64,000 bases of DNA from Allosalinactinospora lopnorensis (GCF_000981225.1 NZ_LAJC01000020.1:1-64000); one strand, 5' to 3'; positions 48,931 through 57,866 are shown, counted from the first letter of the stretch. A program made the numbers and translations. Notes: generated from the sequence alone by a model not told the origin.

Positions 48931-49758
48931 CTATTCAGTGGTGCCCGATCGCGCCGCCCCGGCGAACTCGTCCGCTACAGCGGCCAGTTCCGCGCGGTGC
49001 CGCCGCAGGAACCGGCGGACGTGCTCGCGGTCGCCCCACACAGGGCCGCCGCCCCCGTCGCGGCCGACCGGTGCGCGGCGCTCCAGCTTTCCCCGCGGAT
49101 CGAGCGTGACCAGCGACTCTTCCCGCTCTCCCCGCTGCTTCACCAGTGTGTCCACGAGACCAAGGGAGGCCAGCAGGCGCCGGTCGCCGTCCGCCACCTC
49201 TCCCGTGCGCCGGGCCCGGACCCACGCCGCCGGATCGGGGTAGATCTCGTGGACGCGCTCGATCACCGCGACCGGTTCGTGCCCCGCCCACTCGACACGA
49301 CTGCGCAACCGTACGACCGCGGCGCCGCCCGCACGGCCGCGCAGCTCGATCCGGAACGATGGCAGGTACAGGAACGCCCTGCCCGGCCCGCCGGCAGTGA
49401 GACACCTGATGAAGTCGCAGCCGGGGTTGACGACCACCTCCACGCGTCCGAACGGACCATGCGCGGCGGCGTCCGCCAGCCAGGTCGGGATGACGGCCGA
49501 CCACACGTCGTTACCGGCCACCGCCTCGCGCGTACGGGACACGATGTCCGACCAGGATTCGGAGTCGGGTTCGTTCTCGCGCAGGAACACGGACGCGCGT
49601 TCGCATTCATGCGGGATATCTGTGGACATCAATCCTCGACATAACGGCCCGAGTTCGCGGATCCGCCGCACGGCGGTTTCCGGGAGTGCCCCGGAGCGCA
49701 GGGTCTCGACGTCGCACAGGAAGTCTCCGAACTCGCGGGCGGGTCCGTGCTGCTTCAC
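48931..49758 (-). CDS. unknown protein at the distal end of the toxin-immunity operon
   Basis: About 275 residues from GTG at 49758. An alternative CTG at 49797 overlaps the immunity-gene stop and has AGGAGG four bases before it. Recognisable blocks are WSAVIPTWLADAAAHGPFGR, VVVNPGCDFIRCLTAGGPGR, FLYLPSFRIELRG and HEPVAVIERVHEIYPDPAAW. No family is recognised. It is 36 bases (or overlapping) downstream of the CdiI-like gene on the same strand, so it is probably cotranscribed. It could be a second immunity factor or an unrelated cytosolic protein. Confidence 0.6.
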   Translation of the reverse strand: MKQHGPAREFGDFLCDVETLRSGALPETAVRRIRELGPLCRGLMSTDIPHECERASVFLRENEPDSESWSDIVSRTREAVAGNDVWSAVIPTWLADAAAHGPFGRVEVVVNPGCDFIRCLTAGGPGRAFLYLPSFRIELRGRAGGAAVVRLRSRVEWAGHEPVAVIERVHEIYPDPAAWVRARRTGEVADGDRRLLASLGLVDTLVKQRGEREESLVTLDPRGKLERRAPVGRDGGGGPVWGDREHVRRFLRRHRAELAAVADEFAGAARSGTTE

Positions 49759-49793
49759 CGGTGTGGAGCGGCCGGTCAGCCTGCTGACTTCCG

Positions 49794-50090
49794 TCAGCGG
49801 GCCTCCTGCGCGGCGATGATTCTGTCGCGGAGCCTTAGGGCGGCGTTCTTCCACCTCGGTTGGGGGAGGTCGGCGGCTTCTGACCCGATGATGAACCGCA
49901 GCTCTTTGCGGATCCGCTTCTCCGACCACCGTTCCGCCATGTCGGTCAGACTCGCCACGGCCACTGAGGCGTGGGCCGGCTCGTCCTGCGCGAAGCGTGT
50001 GATGGCCTCCTCCTGTGAAGCGAATTCAAGGTCCCAGTCCATGTGGAAGTAGTCCTTGAGCCGTTCGAGGCCCTGGGGCGGTTCGGTCAT
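49794..50090 (-). CDS. CdiI-like immunity protein
   Basis: 98 residues with an ATG start at 50090. The sequence GLERLKDYFHMDWDLEFASQEEAITRFAQDEPA matches the family of contact-dependent-inhibition immunity proteins that open with the (Y/F)-H-x-DWDLE motif. A helical bundle follows. It is 77 bases downstream of the RNase A-like polymorphic toxin gene on the same strand, where a cognate immunity gene is expected. It should bind and neutralise the toxin in the cytosol. The family assignment is by eye; the pairing with this toxin is inferred from adjacency. Confidence 0.68.
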   Translation of the reverse strand: MTEPPQGLERLKDYFHMDWDLEFASQEEAITRFAQDEPAHASVAVASLTDMAERWSEKRIRKELRFIIGSEAADLPQPRWKNAALRLRDRIIAAQEAR

Positions 50091-50167
50091 GCTGTCCTGT
50101 CTTCTCGGGTGCGCCCCAGACGTTCGCGACAATGGGGCAGCGCGAGCCACCTCTGTCATGGACACCG

Positions 50168-51715
50168 TCAGCTTCTGCTCTTCTTCTTCGGATATGCCGT
50201 GAGGACGATGAAGCCGGACGGAGAGGTATCGCTCTTCTTCAGTACGACGTCGTAGTGGCGGGCTGTGTAGATCTTTCCGTCCTTCTCGGCGTACTTGCCG
50301 ATGTTGCCTCCGCCGGGGTTGTCCTTCAAGACGAGATTGCCCCTGGCGTCCTGGTCGCCCATCCACTTCTTGACCTCATCGCTGCGTGTGTCCAGCGCGT
50401 CTCCGATCAGGCGTTCCGCGGTCGCCTTGTCGTGGAAACTGGATGCGCGTCCTCCGGCGGATGAGTCGTTCTGGGCCCGCTCACGGAGCCACTTGTCGTC
50501 CTTGCCGACGTGGCGGTCTATGACATGCCCACCGAGCTTTTCGTTCTCGGTCAGGTTGCCGCCGGGCATGCTGCCGCACGGGTCTTCGTTGTGGACGAGT
50601 GCCGCGTGGTCGGAGGTTCCGACGTAGTAGGTGTTCAGGTCGGCGACGGTGAGGTTGTGGACCTGCTGGTGGTCTACGGTGCGCGCCTCGGCCGCGATGA
50701 CCTGGGTCCAGGCGCCGGTGGAGCCGCGCAGCCAGGTGCCGGGCTCCAGGTCGATGGCCTCGACCCATTCGGCGTGCTCGGGAACCCAGAAGGGGTGCCC
50801 GCCGGTGGCGGTGAGGGTGCCGGTGGTGCCGTTGCCGCCGTCGACGGAGATGTCCACGAGGGTCTTCTCACCGGTGCTGCCGGGCAGCGCGGTCACCGGG
50901 CGAGGGCCTTCTTCACCGGTGAGCGGGTCCAAGGCCCACACATCGTCGCCGATGCCGATGTCCTGGATGGCGGTGGTGGACCCGTCGGCCATGAGGACGG
51001 GGGTGCCCGGCAGGAAGCTGCTGCGGGCGCAGCTGCGGCCGTCGCCGTCGTCGTCGCGCCGGTCGCCGTCTCCGTCGGCCCGGTCGTTGCGCGGGGTGTC
51101 CGGGCCCTTGCCGAGCTTGCCGAGTTTGCCGGCCTTGGCGGCCCAGCCGGCGCCGGGGATGAACCAGGAGCCGATGTCCCAGGCGCCGTTGCCCAACGCG
51201 GAACCGTAGTCGCCGTTGCTCCAGTCCTCCCGGGCTTCCTTGCTGATGATCAGGGAGAGCGGGTCCTCCTTGATCCCGTTCCAGGTGTCGGTGATGGTGT
51301 CGATGGGGTTGGTGGTGAAGACGTCGACGAGGCCGGTGGCGTCGTCGACGATGGCCCCTCCGGCGCTGGTGAAGAAGTCGCCGACGTGCTGCAGGACGCT
51401 CTTGTCCTCCCCGCCGCCGCCGTCGTCCTCCCCAGCACCGCCGCCGTTGTCGCCGCCGTCCTCCTCGTCGTCGCCGTCGTCGCCGCTGCGGCTGCCGATG
51501 TCATCGTCCCCGTCCCCGCTACCGGAGCCGGGCGGGTCCCCGCCGCCGGCTTGCGGGCTATAGAGGTCGTCGACCGTGGTGCCGACGGTGTCGGTGATGG
51601 TGGAGGTGATACCGGAGGCATAGATCGCGCCTAGCAGCGCGCACACGAGCACGATCACCGTGCCGTATTCCAGGAGCGAGGCACCGCGGTCGGGGTGGTG
51701 GATCTTGAGCAGCAT
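50168..51715 (-). CDS. polymorphic toxin: prepilin-like signal, acidic linker, pretoxin HINT, RNase A-like (CdiA-CT) domain
   Basis: 515 residues with an ATG start at 51715. Residues 1-35 look like a Flp/TadE class III signal: cleavage after Gly11 (PDRG/ASLLEYG) with Glu16 at +5, then one hydrophobic helix. Residues 56-106 are a Gly/Asp/Glu-rich linker. Residues 106-210 are a pretoxin region. Residues 229-376 are a HINT autoprotease: nucleophile Cys229, TGGHPF with His307, end VHN. Residues 392-510 match bacterial RNase A-like toxins, with His397, His402 and His487 as candidate catalytic residues and ending FIVLTAYP. Self-cleavage would free the RNase. A CdiI-like gene follows. Delivery through a pilin-like route is inference. 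Confidence 0.8.
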   Translation of the reverse strand: MLLKIHHPDRGASLLEYGTVIVLVCALLGAIYASGITSTITDTVGTTVDDLYSPQAGGGDPPGSGSGDGDDDIGSRSGDDGDDEEDGGDNGGGAGEDDGGGGEDKSVLQHVGDFFTSAGGAIVDDATGLVDVFTTNPIDTITDTWNGIKEDPLSLIISKEAREDWSNGDYGSALGNGAWDIGSWFIPGAGWAAKAGKLGKLGKGPDTPRNDRADGDGDRRDDDGDGRSCARSSFLPGTPVLMADGSTTAIQDIGIGDDVWALDPLTGEEGPRPVTALPGSTGEKTLVDISVDGGNGTTGTLTATGGHPFWVPEHAEWVEAIDLEPGTWLRGSTGAWTQVIAAEARTVDHQQVHNLTVADLNTYYVGTSDHAALVHNEDPCGSMPGGNLTENEKLGGHVIDRHVGKDDKWLRERAQNDSSAGGRASSFHDKATAERLIGDALDTRSDEVKKWMGDQDARGNLVLKDNPGGGNIGKYAEKDGKIYTARHYDVVLKKSDTSPSGFIVLTAYPKKKSRS

Positions 51716-51751
51716 GGTGGGGCCGCCTCCGGGGCGGGAGGTAAGGGGCGG

Positions 51752-52114
51752 TCAGCCGGCCAGGTAGGCGCGCGCCGCCGGGCGTGTGACGAATATGAGG
51801 ATCAGGACCGGCAGGAGCGATTGCGTGATGGCGCGGGGGTCGCCTCCGGCGAGATTGCCCAGTGTCAGGAGGAGGACCAGGGCCTGGACGGCGATGATCG
51901 ACCAGAACAGGCCCCGGCCGCCTTTGCGCAGGCGCAGGCCGAAGGCCAGGCAGAGGATGCCGGGCAGCATCACCCAGGTCATCGTCCCCAGCGTCGCACC
52001 GCTCACGCCGGCCGCGGCCAGACCGCCGATCCCGGTGATCAGGGAGATCCCCGCGGTGAGGAAGAGGCACCACCGGGCGGCCTTGAGCGGGCGGGGTAAC
52101 TCGCGCTCGGTCAC
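51752..52114 (-). CDS. 120-residue four-helix membrane protein upstream of the toxin gene
   Basis: GTG at 52114 is preceded by GGAAGGGATC. Four hydrophobic helices span residues about 12-118 (CLFLTAGISLITGIGGLAAA, WVMLPGILCLAFGLRLR, LFWSIIAVQALVLLLTLGN, LLPVLILIFVTRPAARAYL). It ends 37 bases before the toxin start on the same strand and is probably cotranscribed. Small multi-helix proteins of this kind (DUF4064-like) are common and often unassigned. A part in membrane targeting or protection from the toxin is possible but unproven. Confidence 0.7.
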   Translation of the reverse strand: MTERELPRPLKAARWCLFLTAGISLITGIGGLAAAGVSGATLGTMTWVMLPGILCLAFGLRLRKGGRGLFWSIIAVQALVLLLTLGNLAGGDPRAITQSLLPVLILIFVTRPAARAYLAG

Positions 52115-52396
52115 AGACGATCCCTTCCGGCCCCGCGGGCCGAGAATCCGGTTATAGAACCCATGCACTCTCACACACGGAAAATACGGGCGTCTTGGGC
52201 CCCTGGACCCCAATCCGCGGCCACAACAAGGGCACGCCCCCCTACCGGGGGACGATGCGCATCCCGGCTTGGCCGCTTCCGGCCTGCGGTCCCGGCCTGC
52301 TGCGGCCGCCGCCCGGGGCAGGGGACGAGCGACCCCGGCGGCGGTGCTCTCGTTACCGGGGAGGCGGGCGCGGTCACACCAGGGCGCCGTCGACGG

Positions 52397-52481
52397 GCTC
52401 CGCGTGTGCGTACGGGACCTCGAAGCCTTCGACGGCACGCCCATCGTGGACGTCAAGCCGGTACTCCCCGGCGGACGCTGA
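52397..52481 (+). pseudogene. C-terminal remnant of a TrmO/TsaA-like tRNA methyltransferase
   Basis: The last codons read LRVCVRDLEAFDGTPIVDVK and end PVLPGGR. This is the typical C-terminus of TsaA/TrmO proteins (RVRGLDAxDGTPVLDIKPYLP). No upstream TrmO domain is found; text before 52390 is not protein-like. It is a short tail fragment lying between the toxin island and the amidase, and may mark an insertion boundary. The rest of 52115-52543 shows no gene. Confidence 0.5.
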
Positions 52482-52543
52482 AGAGCGGGGCGGGAATCGC
52501 CGAACCCGCCGGTCCCCGCGAAGCGATCTCCTTCGTCGGCTCC

Positions 52544-53773
52544 TCACTCCCACTCGAACGGACCGCTGACGGGCCCCAAGAGGAGGCGGTCGTTTCCGGG
52601 CCGCGCCACGAGGCAGACCCCTACCGGAAGGCCCTCGACCCGCCCGAGCGGAAGGGAGAGCGCGGGAGCGCCCGCAAGGGAGGCGAGGCAGGTCAGGCGT
52701 CCGGCAGCGACACGGGCCTCCTGGCGGGGGCCGGGGCCCGCGTCGCGCGCGGGGGTGACCGTACCCGCTGCCGCGATGACGAGCACCTCGTTCCGCCCCA
52801 GGCGCCGCACCGTCGCCGCGACCGCGTCCGCGACGGGTTCGGCCCGCTCGATCTCCTCGCGGCTGATGCGGGCCGCCCTGTGGACGCGCGCCTCGACATC
52901 CGGACCGAGCGCCGGCCGGATGTTCTCGATCCAGCGGCTGAAGTTGTTCCACACCTGCGTCCCTTGCAGCACACTGAAGGCATCCAGCGCGGACGACAGG
53001 TTCGGGCCGCCGTGGCGGAGCAGTTCGACCTCCTCCCAAGGCACATCGAGTGCGAGGCCAATGCGGACGGTCGTCTCGCGCACCACCTCGGCCACGCGGG
53101 GATCGCAGACGTCGAGCGCTTCCGTGGCGAGAAGCAGTCGGCGCGGCGGTTCCGCGCCGGCCGCGTCCGCGCCGAGCAGCACCCCGGCGGCCCCGCGCAG
53201 TACGTGGAGGTCGCGGGACAGCAGGCCGACCGTGTCGAAGCGCTGCGCAAGGGGAAGCGCCCCCGTGGTGGGGATCGCGCCATGCGTGGGACGGTAGCCG
53301 TACAGGCCGCAGTAGGAGGCGGGAACCCGGATCGAGCCGAGCGTGTCGGTTCCCAGGCCGAGGTCGCACAGGTCGGCCGCGACCGCACTCGCCGGACCGC
53401 TGGTGGACCCGCCGGGGTCGTGGGCGGGGGCGGCCGGGTTGCGGGGCATGCCGTAATGGGCGTTGTCGCCGCTCAGGCTGTAGGCGAGTTCGGCGCACCG
53501 CCCCTTGCCCACGCAGCGCGCCCCCGCGCGCAGCAGCATCGCCACCGCTCGCGCGTGCCGGCGGGCGGGATCGTGCGAGGCCGCCCAGTCGGGGTTTCCC
53601 GCGCCGGTGACCGTACCGGCCACGTCGAGCACGTCTTTCACGACGAACGTCAGGCCGTCCAAGGGGGCGGCTCCCGACGTGCCGTCCGGTGTCGCGGCGA
53701 TGACCGGCGTCTCGGGAACGAGCGCGCCGAGAGAGTCCGCACTTTTGTCCGTCCCTGGGTGCGTCCACGTCAT
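52544..53773 (-). CDS. amidase-signature family enzyme
   Basis: A 409-residue amidase with an ATG start at 53773. The Ser-cisSer-Lys triad is visible: Lys46 in GLTFVVKDVLDVAG, the Gly-Ser run GGSTSGPASAV (residues 121-131), and the nucleophile Ser147 in LGLGTDTLGSIRVPA. It hydrolyses an amide of unknown identity, as in aryl- or alkyl-amidases. Residues 280-310 are a family insertion. It runs in the same direction as the U32-like gene upstream, 123 bases away, so both may form one operon. Confidence 0.88.
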   Translation of the reverse strand: MTWTHPGTDKSADSLGALVPETPVIAATPDGTSGAAPLDGLTFVVKDVLDVAGTVTGAGNPDWAASHDPARRHARAVAMLLRAGARCVGKGRCAELAYSLSGDNAHYGMPRNPAAPAHDPGGSTSGPASAVAADLCDLGLGTDTLGSIRVPASYCGLYGYRPTHGAIPTTGALPLAQRFDTVGLLSRDLHVLRGAAGVLLGADAAGAEPPRRLLLATEALDVCDPRVAEVVRETTVRIGLALDVPWEEVELLRHGGPNLSSALDAFSVLQGTQVWNNFSRWIENIRPALGPDVEARVHRAARISREEIERAEPVADAVAATVRRLGRNEVLVIAAAGTVTPARDAGPGPRQEARVAAGRLTCLASLAGAPALSLPLGRVEGLPVGVCLVARPGNDRLLLGPVSGPFEWE

Positions 53774-53896
53774 AGGTTCGGTGTTCCCTGTCCGTCAACG
53801 GTCGTCGCTCTAGGCGGGCCGGTGAGAACAGGATCCGCGCCGGCGCGGGACGTCCCCGGCCGCCGGGCGACGGCCGGTGCTCACCCGTGCGGCGCC

Positions 53897-54799
53897 CTAC
53901 TGTCCGGACTCGCCGGCATCGAGGAGGTCGGGGTCGAGATCGGCGAGCAGTTCGAGGGCGAGCGCGGCGCGGCGGACGCGCTCCCGCCCGAGATCGACGG
54001 CGACCGAGCGCAGGTGGGCCCCGCTGGGATAGATGTTCGGCGCGTTGCGCACGCCGAACTTCAGATGCACCGGCGCGGCCGCGCGGATGACGTCGGGAAC
54101 GTCGTAGAAGCGTACGGCGCCGCCCTGGTCGTCGGGAACCTCGATGTACACGTCGATCGGCGACCGGGTGGCGTAGCGGACCTCGGTGAGGGTGGCCGGG
54201 TCGAGGTCGGTGGACACGTTCAGGCTGGTCGCGCCGAGCCGCTCGTACAGCGATGCGGTCGGGCCGTTGGTCAGCGGCATCACCACGGACGTCTTGAGCA
54301 CCAGCTCCGCCGGGAGGGTGCCCGCGGCCTTGAGTTCGCCGAGCACGGCGAGGGTGCCGAGGTCCCCGACCAGGAGGCTGCGGATACCGAGGTCGCAGGC
54401 GCGCAGCGCGTCGTTGACACTGGCGGCGACGGCCGCGTTGCCGCGCGCGCTTCCGGCGACCGCGGCGGTCACCTTGGCCTGCCCGCCGGTGTCCCATCCC
54501 GCGCGCGGACCGAGGAACAGGTTCACCTCGACGTCGTTCGCGTCCCCGAGCTTCGCCATGTGCCGGATCTCCGCGTTGCTGAGCATCATGACGCCGCTGC
54601 CCTGCGAGACCCGGTCGATGGTGACGTCCCGCTGCGCGGCCTCCTCCAGTACGGCCTCGAACACAGCGGGCCCCTCGCAACTGGGAATCTCGACGCGGTA
54701 GCGCGATCCGTCGGGGAACCGCCGGCCGCTCTCGGTGATTCCGGCGGCCACCGGGTGGCCCTGGTCGGCGAGAAGTTCACGGAGCCGGTCGTTGCGCAT
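53897..54799 (-). CDS. U32-peptidase-like protein
   Basis: 300 residues with an ATG start at 54799 and GCGAGGGC upstream. The text VEIPSCEGPAVFEAVLEEAA, LSNAEIRHMAKLGDANDVEV and LFLGPRAGWDTGGQAKV resembles a TIM-barrel U32-related family often annotated as peptidase. True U32 members modify tRNA or rRNA or assist hydroxylations, so a protease activity should not be assumed. The substrate is unknown. An amidase gene follows on the same strand. Confidence 0.6.
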   Translation of the reverse strand: MRNDRLRELLADQGHPVAAGITESGRRFPDGSRYRVEIPSCEGPAVFEAVLEEAAQRDVTIDRVSQGSGVMMLSNAEIRHMAKLGDANDVEVNLFLGPRAGWDTGGQAKVTAAVAGSARGNAAVAASVNDALRACDLGIRSLLVGDLGTLAVLGELKAAGTLPAELVLKTSVVMPLTNGPTASLYERLGATSLNVSTDLDPATLTEVRYATRSPIDVYIEVPDDQGGAVRFYDVPDVIRAAAPVHLKFGVRNAPNIYPSGAHLRSVAVDLGRERVRRAALALELLADLDPDLLDAGESGQ

Positions 54800-54840
54800 G
54801 GTGCCCTCGCTGGGGGTGGGGGTCGGGGTGGAACGTGATG

Positions 54841-54869
54841 TGCCGGCGGTTCGGTGATCACCGCCGGCA
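54841..54869 (-). promoter_or_regulatory. 10-base-pair hairpin in the leader of the U32-like gene
   Basis: TGCCGGCGGT at 54841-54850 pairs with ACCGCCGGCA at 54860-54869 across a 9-base loop. It lies 42 bases before the U32-like start and could be an attenuator or the terminator of the upstream prpE gene. The remaining gap to 55204 is empty. Confidence 0.4.
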
Positions 54870-55204
54870 GGCCGAGTCCGGAGTCCTACCCACACCCGGT
54901 CGCCGTTCACATGGGAGGCCGTTCCGCTGCGGCTGTCCCGGCCCCCGATAGTCTCGTGCTCCCGTTCCAGTGGTCGTCGCGACATCCCATCCCAGGGGAG
55001 GCGCTGGGTGCTGCGCCCCTGGGGCATGGCCGGTGGGCGTTCGACGTCCCGGATCCCGAGCCGGGGGCGCTACCTCACCGGCCGACTCGGCTCCTCCGCC
55101 TTCCACGGCTGGGGAGGCCGCTGCCGTCTCCCCGGGGAGCGAGGTGCTCGCCGCCCACGACGGCGAACCCGACCGGGGGGCGCCTCCTGCCATAGCGGGG
55201 CCCG

Positions 55205-57094
55205 TCAGGAGCCGGGGTGGTCGGCGCGCAGCGTGGGGCGGAGCCTGTCGAGCACCTCGGGATCCTCGATGGTCGAGGGCACCGTGGTATCGCCGCGATC
55301 GGCGATCTCCCGCATGGGTTTGCGCAGGATCTTGCCGGAGCGCGTCTTGGGCAGGCCGTCGACCACGTCGACGTCGCGGAACGCCGCGACGGGTCCGATC
55401 TGCTCGCGCACGGCGGCCACCAGCTCGTCGCGCAGCGTGGCGCGGTCGATCTCCACACCGGACTTGAGCACGACGAACCCGCGCGGCACCTGGCCTTTGA
55501 GCGTGTCGTACACGCCGATCACCGCGCACTCGGCCACGGCCGGGTGCGCGGCGAGCACCGCCTCCATGGAGCCGGTCGACAGCCGGTGGCCGGCAACGTT
55601 GATCACATCGTCGTTGCGCCCCATGACGAAGACGTAGCCGTCGCTGTCGATGTAGCCGTTGTCACCGGTGGCGTAGTAGCCGGGATACTGCGACAGGTAC
55701 GACTCGCGGAACCGCTCGTCGTCCCCCCACAGGGTGGGTAGCGTTCCCGGCGGCAGCGGGAGCCTGATGCAGAGCGCGCCGTCCTGCCCCGGCGGTAGCG
55801 GCCGTCCCGACGTGTCGAGGACGGCCAGGTCGTATCCGGGAACCGGGACGGTGGGAGAACCCGCCTTGACCGGCATCGGCTCCAAACCGCGCAGGTTCGC
55901 GCAGACGGGCCAACCGGTCTCGGTCTGCCACCAGTGGTCGATCACCGGAACGCCCAGGGTGTCGACGGCCCACTTGTGGGTCTCGGGGTCGAGGCGCTCC
56001 CCGGCCAGGAACAGCGTCTGCAGGCTGGACGTGTCGTGTTCGGCGAGCTTCCGGGCGTCCGGGTCCATGCGCTTGATCGCCCGGAACGCTGTGGGCGCGG
56101 TGAACAGCGCTTTGACCCTGTGGTCGGCGACGACTCGCCAGAACGCCCCCGCGTCCGGGGTCCCCACCGGCTTCCCCTCGTACATCACGGTGGTCGCACC
56201 GCTCAGCAGCGGCGCATAGACGATGTAGGAGTGGCCCACGACCCACCCGACATCGGAGGCCGTCCAGAACACCTCGCCCGGTCCGATGCCGTAGACGTTG
56301 GCCAGCGACCAGCACAGGGACACCGCGTGCCCGCCGTTGTCGCGCACCACGCCCTTCGGGCGGCCGGTCGTTCCGGAGGTGTAGAGGATATAGAGCGGAT
56401 CGGTGGCCCGCACCGGCAGGCAGTCGGCCGGTTCCGCCCGCGCCGTCGCGGCGTTCCAGTCCACGTCGCGCGCGCCGAGCTCGGCTTGGTGGCGGTCCCG
56501 TTGGAGCACGACGACCGCCTTCGGCTGGTGCGAGCTCAGCCGCAGGGCCTCGTCGACGATCGGCTTGTACTCCACCACCCGGTTCGGTTCCAGCCCGCAC
56601 GAGGCGGCGACGATCAGCGAGGGGTGGGCGTCGTCGATGCGCGCGGCCAGCTCCTTCGGAGCGAAGCCTCCGAAGACCACCGAATGCACCGCGCCGATGC
56701 GCGCGCAGGCCAGCATCGCGATGACCGCTTCCGGGATCATCGGCATGTAGATCACGACGCGGTCGCCCTTGTCGACGCCCTGCTCGCGGAGGGCGCCGGC
56801 GAACACCGCGACGCGCTCCAGCAGTTCCCGGTAGGTCCACCGGGCCACCATCCCGGTCATCGCGGAGTCCCAGATCAGCGCGGTCTGCTCGCCGTGCCCG
56901 TCCCGTACGTGCCGATCGAGCGCGTTGAAGCAGGTGTTGAGTACACCGTCGGGAAACCACCGGTAGAAGGGCACGCGCGTATCGTCGAGCGCCCGTGTCG
57001 GGGCCTCGTCCCAGTCGACCATCCCGGCCGCGTCGAGCCAGAACCCCTCAGGGGCCGACAGACTCCGCTGATAAACCGTCGAATAGCTGCCCAT
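55205..57094 (-). CDS. prpE: propionyl-CoA synthetase (acetyl-CoA synthetase family)
   Basis: 629 residues with an ATG start at 57094. The PrpE-type N-terminus has GFWLDAAGMVDWDEAPTRAL (ACAS-N domain). The P-loop is YILYTSGTTGRPKGVVRDNGGHAVSLCWS, where VRDNGGH is characteristic of propionyl-CoA synthetases. The catalytic Lys is in LPKTRSGKILRKPMR near the C-terminus, and is the usual acetylation site. The enzyme makes propionyl-CoA from propionate, ATP and CoA. It stands alone with 160 or more empty bases upstream. It could take propionate from terminal propane oxidation by the distant monooxygenase, but that link is speculative. Confidence 0.9.
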   Translation of the reverse strand: MGSYSTVYQRSLSAPEGFWLDAAGMVDWDEAPTRALDDTRVPFYRWFPDGVLNTCFNALDRHVRDGHGEQTALIWDSAMTGMVARWTYRELLERVAVFAGALREQGVDKGDRVVIYMPMIPEAVIAMLACARIGAVHSVVFGGFAPKELAARIDDAHPSLIVAASCGLEPNRVVEYKPIVDEALRLSSHQPKAVVVLQRDRHQAELGARDVDWNAATARAEPADCLPVRATDPLYILYTSGTTGRPKGVVRDNGGHAVSLCWSLANVYGIGPGEVFWTASDVGWVVGHSYIVYAPLLSGATTVMYEGKPVGTPDAGAFWRVVADHRVKALFTAPTAFRAIKRMDPDARKLAEHDTSSLQTLFLAGERLDPETHKWAVDTLGVPVIDHWWQTETGWPVCANLRGLEPMPVKAGSPTVPVPGYDLAVLDTSGRPLPPGQDGALCIRLPLPPGTLPTLWGDDERFRESYLSQYPGYYATGDNGYIDSDGYVFVMGRNDDVINVAGHRLSTGSMEAVLAAHPAVAECAVIGVYDTLKGQVPRGFVVLKSGVEIDRATLRDELVAAVREQIGPVAAFRDVDVVDGLPKTRSGKILRKPMREIADRGDTTVPSTIEDPEVLDRLRPTLRADHPGS

Positions 57095-57497
57095 GGCGAC
57101 TGCCTCCCGCTGACTGGCCGACCTGCTTTCACACGCTGCTCACCGTCTTGTGGAGAACGCACGCCCCGTTGAGCTCGTCGGACCGGCGCGGGGAGAAGCG
57201 CGCGTACCACCCGGCGGACCGGCTCGACGGCCCCGCCAAGCGATGCTTCCCGGTGTATCACTGTTCACTCGGAAATGCCCTCAGTCCCTCGGATACGAGT
57301 TGACAAAGGCCGAGGCGAGCGCGGGCATGTCTCCTGGGGGCGGTCAGGAGCGGCGGCGTTTCGACGCGCTGCGCCGGATGGGCGTCCGCGGCGTGGGTGC
57401 TCACCGGTGGCAATGCGGTCGGGCGCCGCGTGCGGCCCATGACGCCCCTCTCGGCGACTCCTTGGGGCGGCACGCGCCGGCGGTCGTCCGCGAAGCG
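57095..57497. other. gene-free stretch upstream of prpE
   Basis: I see no credible coding region, repeat or hairpin here. Protein-like text is absent in all frames. It must contain the prpE promoter near 57100-57200; a TTGACA-like box is not obvious. Confidence 0.45.
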
Positions 57498-57866
57498 CTA
57501 CTCGGCCGCGTGGCAGACGGCCTCCACGTTGTTGCCGTCGGGGTCGCGTACGAAGGCCCCGAAGTAGGAGTCGTGGTACTCCGGCCAGGTGCGAGGCGCG
57601 TGCAGCGGCTCGGCGCCAATGCCCACGGCGGCCTCGTAGAAGGCTGTGACGGTGGCACGGTCGGCGGCGGTGAACGCGATGTGGACCTCGCGCGCCTCGC
57701 CCGGAGTGGTGCGCGGGCCGATCCAGAAGCTGGGATGGGCCCTCCCGAATCCCACGGTCTCGCCGAAGTCGAGGATCCGGCGACCGCCCAGAGGCCCGAG
57801 GACCGTGTCGTAGAAGCGCGCGCTGGCCGCGACGTCGGCGACCTGGATGGCAAGGTGATCGAGCAT
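57498..57866 (-). CDS. VOC-family (glyoxalase-like) protein
   Basis: 122 residues with an ATG start at 57866. The fold pattern MLDHLAIQVADVAASARFYDTVLGPLGG opens the module; REVHIAFTAADRATVTAFYEAAV and YFGAFVRDPDGNNVEAVCHA close it. The metal ligands expected are His4, His in EVHIAF and Glu in NNVEAV. These enzymes are lyases, dioxygenases or resistance proteins. The substrate is not predictable. It lies between prpE and the barstar gene on the same strand. Confidence 0.85.
   Translation of the reverse strand: MLDHLAIQVADVAASARFYDTVLGPLGGRRILDFGETVGFGRAHPSFWIGPRTTPGEAREVHIAFTAADRATVTAFYEAAVGIGAEPLHAPRTWPEYHDSYFGAFVRDPDGNNVEAVCHAAE

Noticed and set aside
50700..51500. The glycine/aspartate-rich linker region of the toxin as a tandem repeat or CRISPR-like array
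   Set aside because: It is codon-level repetition of GGC/GAC encoding a flexible linker; there are no constant repeat and spacer units.
52374..54680. A 768-codon open frame antisense/overlapping the amidase and U32-like genes
   Set aside because: Its Arg/Pro/Gly-rich composition is typical of shadow frames; the true genes have clear catalytic motifs in another frame.
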